5,242 nt of DNA from Clostridia bacterium. Its GTDB lineage: Bacteria; Bacillota; Clostridia; Christensenellales; CAG-314. The notes beneath the pieces are model-generated. The model made no database searches, had not been told where the DNA came from, and worked only from the letters and a program-made list of their open reading frames with translations. Location: positions 1 through 5,242 of the forward strand of contig JAFTNE010000097.1 of NCBI GenBank assembly GCA_017452035.1, written 5' to 3'. Positions 1 through 5,242 of the stretch are shown here, in pieces (position 1 is the first letter of the stretch; the number at the start of each line of letters is the position of its first letter). The position numbers were made by a program, and so were the translations under genes.

Positions 1-1100
1 AAAGACTTGTAAAACTCAAATGCGTGGCCAAACTCGTGTGTCAAAACGTCAATGTCGCCAGCAGAGCCGTTCCAGTTGGCAAAGATAAATGGGAGTTGGA
101 ACTCGGGCAAACCGTCGCAGTAGCCACCACCAGACTTGCCTTCTCTACTCATAACGTCAAAGCACTCGCTTTCCACCATGGTATCGAACAATTTGCCCGT
201 CTCGGGAGACATTTCGTTGTACATTTGTGACGCCTTTGCAAAAAGCTCGTCTGGTGTGCCAACTGGGCGGGGTTCGTTTTTAGTGAATACGCCGTGGTCG
301 TAGACATACATTTTGTCAATGCCAAGGTCTACACCTACCTTTGCGCGAATTTTGTTTGCAAGTGGAACGATGTACTTCAAAACGTTTTCACGGAACTTTG
401 CAATGTCTTCACGAGTGTAACAGTTACGTTGCATTTGCATATAGCCAAGCTTTGAGAAGTTTTCAAATCCCAACTTTTGTCCCATTCGAGTACGCACTGC
501 AACAAGTTTATCGTAGATTTCGTCAAGTTGCGCCTTGTTTTGCTCCAATACCATGCCAAGTGCCTCAGACGCTTGCTTACGGATATTGCGATCGCTGGAT
601 GTGGAGTACTTACCAAGGCCACTCAAAGGTAACTTTTCGCCGTTGAAATCTACCACAATGCTACTCATAAGCTTACGATAAGCCGTTGTAAGTTTGTTTT
701 CTTCAACTCGATCTTCAACAATGCGTGGGTCGTTTACGTCAACTGTCATTTGCAAATTGGTAAACATTACCTTGGGAAAACGTTTTTCCAATTCGCTACG
801 GAATGGGCTTGTGAGGTAGCAGTTGGAAATTTCTGCCATAGCAACACTGATTTGGGGCATTACTTCGTCAAGATAGTCTTGCTCAGCTGCATAAAATGCG
901 TCACGTGTATCTTGAGAAAAGCGAATAAAAGCAATGTGCATTGGTGTGCTTGCTTTTTCTGCAAAAGCTTTGTACTCGTCGTGCACAGCGTAAAACTCGT
1001 CAACTGTTTTTGCACTTTCAAAACGTTGCTTGAAGTTGGCAAGGTCTTTTAGTAGTTGGTCTTTGTCTGGACGAACATATTTGATTTGAGAAAGTTTCAT
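1..1100 (-). CDS. M3 family zinc oligoendopeptidase (PepF-related), 3' end outside window
   Basis: Cytosolic zinc metallopeptidase that is expected to cut short peptides, in the M3 (thimet oligopeptidase/PepF) family. The frame is open from an ATG at 1100 to the window edge, giving 366 whole residues (MKLSQIKYVRPDKDQLLKD...). The zinc motif HEFGH (HExxH, residues about 355-359) lies at the very end of the visible part, after the conserved stretches KSGGGYCDG and FANWNGSAGDIDVLTHEFGHAF. Other family blocks are NSPFRSELEK, RKQASEAL and KLGFENFSKLGY. The pattern fits the 'M3, not PepF' oligoendopeptidase subfamily better than true PepF. Members are about 560 residues, so roughly the last third, with the third zinc ligand (a Glu), is missing only because the window ends. 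The start is supported by AAGGAG six bases upstream. It lies 31 bp after the hydrolase gene, probably co-transcribed. The substrate cannot be read from the sequence. Confidence 0.93.
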   Translation of the reverse strand, partial: MKLSQIKYVRPDKDQLLKDLANFKQRFESAKTVDEFYAVHDEYKAFAEKASTPMHIAFIRFSQDTRDAFYAAEQDYLDEVMPQISVAMAEISNCYLTSPFRSELEKRFPKVMFTNLQMTVDVNDPRIVEDRVEENKLTTAYRKLMSSIVVDFNGEKLPLSGLGKYSTSSDRNIRKQASEALGMVLEQNKAQLDEIYDKLVAVRTRMGQKLGFENFSKLGYMQMQRNCYTREDIAKFRENVLKYIVPLANKIRAKVGVDLGIDKMYVYDHGVFTKNEPRPVGTPDELFAKASQMYNEMSPETGKLFDTMVESECFDVMSREGKSGGGYCDGLPEFQLPFIFANWNGSAGDIDVLTHEFGHAFEFYKS

Positions 1101-1106
1101 ATATTA

Positions 1107-1112
1107 CTCCTT
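1107..1112 (-). promoter_or_regulatory. Ribosome binding site of the M3 peptidase gene
   Basis: AAGGAG on the minus strand, with a 6-base spacer to the ATG at 1100. It fixes the start of the M3 peptidase. It directly abuts, and overlaps by one base, the inverted repeat at 1112-1131. Confidence 0.8.
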
Positions 1113-1131
1113 TGCCAAAACTGCTTGGCAA
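1112..1131 (-). other. Perfect 7-bp inverted repeat (hairpin) between hydrolase stop and M3 ribosome binding site
   Basis: On the minus strand TTGCCAA, a 6-base loop GCAGTT, then TTGGCAA. The arms are exact reverse complements. The hairpin fills the space between the TAA of the hydrolase gene (1132-1134) and the AGGAG of the next gene. No T-run follows it, so it does not look like an intrinsic terminator. It could be an mRNA processing or stability element, or could affect access to the ribosome binding site; the role is inference. Confidence 0.5.
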
Positions 1132-2082
1132 TTATTTTTGCAAATCTTCTATTTTATGGATAAAATCGCACACTATTTGCTCGTAACGTGCCTTGTCTAC
1201 AGCAATACTGCGAGCATGCTCGGCACCATCAAAAAGATGTAGCTCACTGTTCGAGTTTTGACATACATTGTACATATCTACACTGTGATGTGGTTTAATA
1301 AACGTATCCGATCCACCATGGATAAAACAAATGGGCACGTTGCTGTTTTTTACACAGTCAATAGGGATTGTCTTGGTAAAGTCGTAGCCGATTTTGTGTT
1401 TAGAGATTATGTTTGCGAAGTCCACAGTGGGAAATGCAGGTACGTGCGCCATTTGGAAACATAACTCGCGATAGTAGTTCATTGTGTGAGAAAAACCACA
1501 GTCTGCAACCAATAGGTCTATGTCGCTACGCAAACCCAGTTCACACAAAATTGTTACTGCGCCCATACTTTCACCGTGCAAAGCCAAAAAGCAATCTTGA
1601 CCAAACAAATTTTTTGTGTAGTCAATAACGGTTGAAAGGTCAAACTTTTCGTTAAAACCAAGTGTTGTGTAGGGGCCATCGGACTTGCCAAAGTAGGCGT
1701 GGTCGTATACTACTACACTGTAACCTTGGTTGTAAAAAATAGTTGCATACTTGATGGAGTTGATGCGATTGCAGGTATGTCCGTGGCACACAATTGCCAC
1801 TTTTTTACGTTGCTGAGTTTCAGTATCTGGGTGAAAAATTACTTCGCCACAAATTTTACCATGAACGCCGTCCACTTCAAAATCTTGTTTGTTCCAATTA
1901 TGTAGGTAGTCGTCAAAATCAACGTTGAAATCTTGAATTTGCGATTTCATCGATTCTTCAAAGGTATAAGCTATTGGTCGTGTTGCCATTTTGAACACAC
2001 CATTTGCAATTACGTAACACAAAATTGTGTACAATGCAACTACGCCAAAAACTACTATTAGTACAATTAATGCTGGATGCAT
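1132..2082 (-). CDS. Alpha/beta hydrolase with N-terminal membrane anchor (YqkD-like)
   Basis: Serine hydrolase of the alpha/beta fold, 316 residues, probably an esterase or acyl/peptidase-type enzyme of unknown substrate. Residues about 4-28 form one hydrophobic segment (ALIVLIVVFGVVALYTILCYV) with few flanking charges. This is probably an uncleaved signal anchor, so the enzyme is likely tethered to the cell membrane. The catalytic set is visible: nucleophile Ser172 in HGESMGA (GxSxG), acid Asp259 in HGGSDTF, and base His289 in GAEHARS. The oxyanion-loop motif HGH is at 100-102. The overall architecture matches the YqkD family of Bacillus and its Clostridium relatives, which have similar length and an N-terminal hydrophobic segment. 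About a dozen cysteines are present. The start is supported by TGAGGA seven bases upstream, and the gene begins 10 bp after the SDR stop, so the two are probably co-transcribed. Fold and triad are secure; function is not. Confidence 0.9.
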   Translation of the reverse strand: MHPALIVLIVVFGVVALYTILCYVIANGVFKMATRPIAYTFEESMKSQIQDFNVDFDDYLHNWNKQDFEVDGVHGKICGEVIFHPDTETQQRKKVAIVCHGHTCNRINSIKYATIFYNQGYSVVVYDHAYFGKSDGPYTTLGFNEKFDLSTVIDYTKNLFGQDCFLALHGESMGAVTILCELGLRSDIDLLVADCGFSHTMNYYRELCFQMAHVPAFPTVDFANIISKHKIGYDFTKTIPIDCVKNSNVPICFIHGGSDTFIKPHHSVDMYNVCQNSNSELHLFDGAEHARSIAVDKARYEQIVCDFIHKIEDLQK

Positions 2083-2089
2083 CAGTTTT

Positions 2090-2095
2090 TCCTCA
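2090..2095 (-). promoter_or_regulatory. Ribosome binding site of the hydrolase gene, overlapping the SDR stop codon
   Basis: TGAGGA on the minus strand, with a 7-base spacer to the ATG at 2082. Its first three bases are the TGA stop codon of the upstream SDR gene, so terminating ribosomes sit on the initiation signal. This arrangement favours translational coupling of the two genes. Confidence 0.75.
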
Positions 2096-2791
2096 CAGTT
2101 TTAGTATTGTTCCGTTTGTGCCATTGTTAGCAAGCTCAAAAACTTCCGTTGCTACTTCGCTTGGCAAATAGCACTTGGTATTATGTTCGGCACAAAAGGC
2201 TTGTTTTTCCTCTTCGGTGTAGCCAGCGCACATTTCCGTTAGCACTATTGGTGGACAAATGCAGTTTACGTTGACAATGCCATCAAGTTCTTCTGCTAGC
2301 GATTGTGTTAAGCCAACAAGCGCAAACTTGCTCATTGCGTACACACTTTCACAAGATGCGCCTTTTAGCCCCCAAATAGAGGACACGTTTACAATTGCGC
2401 CGTTGCTTGACTTTGTGAGCAAGGGCAATGCGTACTTACAGCATAAAAATGCACCTTTGGCGTTAACGTTCATCACGAAATTGTAGTCGTCTTGCGACAT
2501 ATCTTGTATCATGCCACCACGCCAAACACCTGCATTGTTGACAAGCACATCCAAGTGTTTGAAAAACTTGCCCACCCACTCGAACATGGCAACAACTTGC
2601 TCTTCATTAGAAACATCTGTTTGGTAAAGGTGTACGTCACACCCTTGACTTTGCAACTGTTGTTGCAAACTTTGAGCGTGCGTTTTGCTACTGTTGTAAT
2701 TTAAAATGACGGTGTAACCCTCTTGGGCAAACTTCTTAACGCATTCTGCGCCAATGCCACGAGAGCCACCTGTAATAAGTGCTACTTTCAT
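2093..2791 (-). CDS. Short-chain dehydrogenase/reductase (SDR), FabG-like
   Basis: NAD(P)-dependent oxidoreductase of the classical SDR family, 232 residues, cytosolic. Cofactor-binding TGGSRGIG is at residues 7-14 and NNAG at 85-88. The catalytic tetrad is Asn110, Ser138, Tyr151 and Lys155 (YAMSK). The sequence is closest in style to FabG (3-oxoacyl-ACP reductase), but no fatty-acid genes are nearby, so the substrate is open. Two departures from the usual pattern are seen. The PG after the sixth strand is PP (residues 180-181). The protein also stops at NGTILKL, just where family members usually continue with a V-D-G-G-type ending, making it about ten residues shorter than typical. The start is fixed by the glycine-rich motif beginning at residue 7 and an in-frame TAA 9 codons upstream of the ATG. 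No clear Shine-Dalgarno sequence precedes it. The gene is followed after 10 bp by the hydrolase gene. Confidence 0.92.
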   Translation of the reverse strand: MKVALITGGSRGIGAECVKKFAQEGYTVILNYNSSKTHAQSLQQQLQSQGCDVHLYQTDVSNEEQVVAMFEWVGKFFKHLDVLVNNAGVWRGGMIQDMSQDDYNFVMNVNAKGAFLCCKYALPLLTKSSNGAIVNVSSIWGLKGASCESVYAMSKFALVGLTQSLAEELDGIVNVNCICPPIVLTEMCAGYTEEEKQAFCAEHNTKCYLPSEVATEVFELANNGTNGTILKL

Positions 2792-2962
2792 ATGATTAGA
2801 TGATAAAATTTTTGTTTAATTTGTTGTGGAGAACGACCACAGGTCGCACCTACATTGATACTACTATAATGTTGCTTGACTAATATTAAACTGACTATTG
2901 CATCAGTTGCACCACCAAATGCATCAACAAATGGTTGCATTGAGAAAACCATTAGCGTAAAG
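2792..2962 (-). other. 171-bp intergenic gap between nucleoside phosphorylase-like and SDR genes
   Basis: The longest non-coding stretch in the window. It holds a palindromic element (2826-2853) and an AT-rich leader before the SDR gene. I saw no T-run terminator and no convincing -35/-10 pair; a TATAGT hexamer near 2866 on the minus strand has only a poor -35 partner. A frame stays open across the gap and ends in an ATGA overlap with the SDR start (see findings), but it has no ribosome binding site and no recognisable family. Confidence 0.6.
2826..2853 (-). repeat. Short GC-richer palindrome, possible dispersed intergenic (REP-like) element
   Basis: On the minus strand the sequence reads GTAGGTGCGACC, TGT, GGTCGTTCTCCAC. 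The core is a perfect CGACC/GGTCG inverted repeat around a 3-base loop, extended by one G-U pair in RNA. The outer flanks GTAGG and CTCCAC pair imperfectly. The core stands out from the AT-rich gap around it. It resembles the GTAGGkGCGACC...GGTCGCC-type palindromes that I recall as dispersed in intergenic regions of gut Clostridia. Only one copy is present here, so its repetitive nature is inferred. Confidence 0.45.
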
Positions 2963-3733
2963 TTAAATCTTTTGTACAAGTTGTTTACAAATTTCCACAA
3001 GATTGAAACGTATACTTTTGCGATTTTGCCAGTTGCGACTATCCCAAACATCTTGCGATACGTCATCGCCAGCGTAAATGATAGCGCCATATTTTACATT
3101 TCTAAATTGGGCAACGGCAATGCATCCAGCCTGCTCCATTTCAACAATTTTTGCGCCTTCTTCCTTGCGCAGTTGAATACGGGCTTTGGTTTCACGATAG
3201 AAGGCATCCGTTGTCCAAACTATTCCCTCAAAATGAGGCACACCTTGCTCATTTAGGTAGTTGCAAATGGTTGAACGAACGTCATTTTGCGTGTAGATAA
3301 TTCGTGATGGAGCAACATAGTGGTAGGAAAATCCCTCATCACGAATAGCACCTTGTACAACAAGTATGTGGCCAACTGGTATGTTTTTATCCAAAACGCC
3401 ACCTCCACCACAAAACATAATTTTGGTAACGCCAAGGCCTATCATATCGTCCAAAAATCCTGCGCATGCTGGGCAACCAATAATGCCGTGCAAAATCAGC
3501 ACGTCGGCATCGACAAATTTGTATACCACCAGGTCGTTTTCGCCAGAAATGGTAATGAAATGCTCAATTTTTCCCTCAGCAAGCAAGGTTTGTATCACTT
3601 CCTTAAAAAAGGTTATTACAAGCTTATCCACCACTGGCCTATCACCCAGTAAAACTTTTATATGTTCTGGACTTATCAAAGCATCTTTGTCGTCATCATA
3701 TTCGATTACAGGATACTGTTGCTTTATTATCAT
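2963..3733 (-). CDS. Nucleoside phosphorylase-superfamily protein (PNP/UDP family)
   Basis: Probable nucleoside phosphorylase or nucleosidase that splits the glycosidic bond of a nucleoside, 256 residues, cytosolic. Recognised by PNP_UDP_1-type blocks: GCPACAGFLDDMIGLGVTKIMFCGGGGVL (central glycine-rich region, about 86-114), VGHILVVQGAIRDEGFSYHY (about 120-139), TTDAFYRET (174-182), VEMEQAGCIAVA (197-208, the ribose-binding E-M-E), and GDDVS near the C-terminus. It differs from uridine phosphorylase in lacking a clear GDPxR near the N-terminus and the Arg before the central glycine run, so the phosphate site is atypical. I place the start at the ATG at 3733, behind GGGAGG. A longer reading from a TTG at 3745 would place the ribosome binding site inside the gene. 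It lies 20 bp after the ABC-F stop, probably in the same transcript. Confidence 0.87.
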   Translation of the reverse strand: MIIKQQYPVIEYDDDKDALISPEHIKVLLGDRPVVDKLVITFFKEVIQTLLAEGKIEHFITISGENDLVVYKFVDADVLILHGIIGCPACAGFLDDMIGLGVTKIMFCGGGGVLDKNIPVGHILVVQGAIRDEGFSYHYVAPSRIIYTQNDVRSTICNYLNEQGVPHFEGIVWTTDAFYRETKARIQLRKEEGAKIVEMEQAGCIAVAQFRNVKYGAIIYAGDDVSQDVWDSRNWQNRKSIRFNLVEICKQLVQKI

Positions 3734-3737
3734 TTTT

Positions 3738-3743
3738 CCTCCC
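3738..3743 (-). promoter_or_regulatory. Ribosome binding site that decides the nucleoside phosphorylase-like start
   Basis: GGGAGG on the minus strand, four bases (AAAA) before the ATG at 3733. It lies downstream of the in-frame TTG at 3745, so the ATG rather than the TTG is the real start. Confidence 0.8.
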
Positions 3744-3753
3744 AATTACAAGA

Positions 3754-5242
3754 TTACTCTTGTGATAATTCTTCCCACTCAACAAGAGCTTGTTCCAGTT
3801 TTGCATTGGCATCATCCAACTGTTGCATAACTTGCGAAAGCTTGGAAAAATCGCTTGCAATTTCCGGTAGAGCCATTTGATTTTGCAACAATTCTATTTC
3901 TTGCTCAAGCTGAGTAATAATGATTTCTAACTCTTTTAGGCGTTTAGCGCGATTGGTTTCTGCTGCGCGTTGCTTGGGGGTGCGATACGTAGAAGTTGGT
4001 TTGGATTGCTTGGGAACATCCGTTGCCACTTTGGACTTGGTTGCAATAAAGTTGTCGTAGTTGCCTACGTAGGTATTGAGCTGTTTGTTTTCCAACTCCA
4101 CTATTGTTGTTGCAATAGAGTTTACAAAGTATCTGTCATGTGATACCACAAGCAATGTACCCGAGTACGATTTCAACGCCTCTTCCAAGGCCTCACGACT
4201 GGGCAAATCCAAGTGGTTGGTTGGTTCGTCCAGTATCAAAAGGTTGTTGTCCTTTGCCATTAGCATTGCCAAACCAAGCTTTGCTCTTTCCCCACCGGAT
4301 AGCTCTTTTACCAGCTTGTACACGTCATCTGCACCAAGCGTTACTTGAGCAAGCAGTCCCCTTACATCCGTTTGTGACATACGAGTGTTATCAAACCAAA
4401 GTTGATCCAAAACACGCAAGTCGCCCTGTAAGTTGACGTTTTCTTGATCGTAGTAGCCAAAGCGCACGTTTTTGCCAAATACAATTTTACCCAAATCGTA
4501 GGGGTTTTGCGATGCAATACGTCTAATTAAGGTGGACTTACCCGTTCCGTTTAGCCCCAACAATGCCACCTTTTGACCACGGCGAATTTGCAAGCTTACG
4601 TTATTGAGCAGTATTTTGTCATCATAGCCAAAGGTGAAATTTTGGATAGTTAACGGAAACTCACTTGGCTCGTTTGAATAGCTAAACTTAAATCTTGGTG
4701 GACGCTCGTCAGCCTTGGGAGCGTTGACAATCTCCATACGATCAAGCATTTTTTCGCGCGACTTTGCCATATCAGCTGTGGATGCGCGAACCTTGTTGCG
4801 AGCAATATAGTCGGTAAGTTTTTCAATTTCCTTTTGTTGCTTTTCGTAGGCGCGAAGTTGGTTTTCGATGCGTTCAGCTTTGAGCAAACGATATTTTGTG
4901 TAGTTACCCTTGTAGGAAACTACCTCTTTATGTTGAACGTCCCAAATTGACGTGCAAATTTTATCCAAAAAGTATCTGTCGTGAGATACAACAAGCAACG
5001 TACACTTGCATCCCGAAAGGAAGCTTTCCAACCAGTCGAGAGTTTTGTAGTCCAAGTGGTTGGTTGGTTCGTCCAAAATCATAAGTTCGGGACGTTGCAA
5101 CAGCAGTTTGCAAAGGGCAGCTTTGGTCTTTTCGCCACCAGACAAGGTAGAAACCACCCTATCGGCAAATTGCATCATACCCATACCGTTCAAAACGGTT
5201 TTGACCTTAACCTCAACGGAATATGCCTCTTTGGCATCAGCC
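3754..5242 (-). CDS. ABC-F family ATPase (YdiF-like), 5' end outside window
   Basis: Soluble ATPase with two nucleotide-binding domains, of the ABC-F family, which acts on the ribosome near the E site rather than in membrane transport. About 495 residues are visible, and the frame is open to the window edge (ADAKEAYSVEVKVKTVLNGMGM...). Members are about 620-640 residues, so the first Walker A and nearby N-terminus lie outside. Visible parts in order: first signature LSGGE (5131-5145); Walker B LMILDEP (about 5065-5085); SHDRYF; a charged linker (about 4699-4911) with KAYEKQQKEIEKL-like helices; second Walker A GLNGTGKST (4531-4557); Q-loop YYDQEN (about 4446); second LSGGE (4288-4302); LLILDEPTNHLD (about 4207-4242); SHDRYF; and a C-terminal coiled-coil domain (about 3757-4032). 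Both catalytic Glu residues are intact. The linker has ordinary length and matches Bacillus YdiF-type housekeeping proteins rather than antibiotic-resistance ABC-Fs. It ends 20 bp before the nucleoside phosphorylase-like gene. Confidence 0.95.
   Translation of the reverse strand, partial: ADAKEAYSVEVKVKTVLNGMGMMQFADRVVSTLSGGEKTKAALCKLLLQRPELMILDEPTNHLDYKTLDWLESFLSGCKCTLLVVSHDRYFLDKICTSIWDVQHKEVVSYKGNYTKYRLLKAERIENQLRAYEKQQKEIEKLTDYIARNKVRASTADMAKSREKMLDRMEIVNAPKADERPPRFKFSYSNEPSEFPLTIQNFTFGYDDKILLNNVSLQIRRGQKVALLGLNGTGKSTLIRRIASQNPYDLGKIVFGKNVRFGYYDQENVNLQGDLRVLDQLWFDNTRMSQTDVRGLLAQVTLGADDVYKLVKELSGGERAKLGLAMLMAKDNNLLILDEPTNHLDLPSREALEEALKSYSGTLLVVSHDRYFVNSIATTIVELENKQLNTYVGNYDNFIATKSKVATDVPKQSKPTSTYRTPKQRAAETNRAKRLKELEIIITQLEQEIELLQNQMALPEIASDFSKLSQVMQQLDDANAKLEQALVEWEELSQE
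4208..4232 (-). repeat. 25-bp exact direct repeat, copy in second ATPase domain
   Basis: Identical to 5051-5075. It encodes the DEPTNHLD Walker B/D-loop segment of the second nucleotide-binding domain. The copies are 843 bp (281 codons) apart and in the same phase. Confidence 0.75.
5051..5075 (-). repeat. 25-bp exact direct repeat, copy in first ATPase domain
   Basis: Identical to 4208-4232. It encodes the same Walker B/D-loop motif in the first nucleotide-binding domain. It reflects the internal duplication of the ABC-F protein, with identical codon choice kept over the whole motif. Confidence 0.75.

Noticed and set aside
750..1052. Plus-strand open frame of 100 codons over the M3 peptidase gene
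   Set aside because: Antisense to a continuous M3 peptidase reading frame with conserved motifs; Cys/Phe-rich shadow translation.
2826..2853. Palindrome as an intrinsic terminator of the nucleoside phosphorylase-like gene
   Set aside because: The stem is short and no T-run follows on either strand.
2876..3256. Plus-strand open frame of 126 codons over the nucleoside phosphorylase-like gene
   Set aside because: It lies antisense to a clear gene, has no recognisable motif and no ribosome binding site; it is a shadow of the minus-strand coding sequence.
3734..3745. TTG at 3745 as start of the nucleoside phosphorylase-like protein
   Set aside because: The GGGAGG site lies between this TTG and the ATG at 3733, so the ATG is the better start.
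3366..3830. Plus-strand open frame of 154 codons
   Set aside because: Antisense to the nucleoside phosphorylase-like and ABC-F genes; low-complexity Pro/Ser-rich translation with no family resemblance.
5191..5193. TTG at 5193 as start of the ABC-F protein
   Set aside because: The frame continues upstream to the window edge with family-like sequence (AKEAYSVEVKVKTVLNG), and a start here would lose the first Walker A; the gene is simply cut by the window.
3754..5242. Antibiotic-resistance ABC-F (Vga/Lsa/Msr type)
   Set aside because: The inter-domain linker looks ordinary in length and matches YdiF-type housekeeping members; nothing nearby suggests resistance or mobility.

Overview
The window looks like ordinary chromosomal sequence from a Gram-positive, probably anaerobic bacterium of the Bacillota, most likely Clostridia-like. 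The evidence is indirect. The DNA is moderately AT-rich, and genes are packed on one strand behind GGAGG-type ribosome binding sites. The proteins resemble Bacillus/Clostridium families (YdiF-type ABC-F, YqkD-type hydrolase, non-PepF M3 oligopeptidase). Several proteins are rich in cysteine, which is common in strict anaerobes. Species cannot be named from this sequence.

Layout: all genes are on the minus strand, so transcription runs from high to low coordinates. In that order they are: (1) an ABC-F ATPase, 5' end outside the window (3754-5242); (2) a nucleoside phosphorylase-superfamily enzyme (2963-3733); (3) a 171-bp gap (2792-2962) holding a short GC-richer palindrome; (4) a short-chain dehydrogenase/reductase (2093-2791); (5) a membrane-anchored alpha/beta hydrolase of the YqkD type (1132-2082); (6) an M3 zinc oligoendopeptidase, 3' end outside the window (1-1100). 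Apart from the 171-bp gap, intergenic distances are 20, 10 and 31 bp, so two short transcription units or one long one are likely. No intrinsic terminator was found.

The genes do not form an obvious pathway. They read as housekeeping functions placed together: ribosome-associated ATPase, nucleoside salvage, a small-molecule oxidoreductase, an esterase-like hydrolase and peptide turnover. I see no mobile element, CRISPR array, tRNA, rRNA or defence system, and no convincing undescribed system. The points most worth a second look are the unusual phosphate-site residues of the nucleoside phosphorylase-like protein, the palindromic element and ATGA overlap before the SDR gene, and the hairpin against the ribosome binding site of the M3 peptidase gene.
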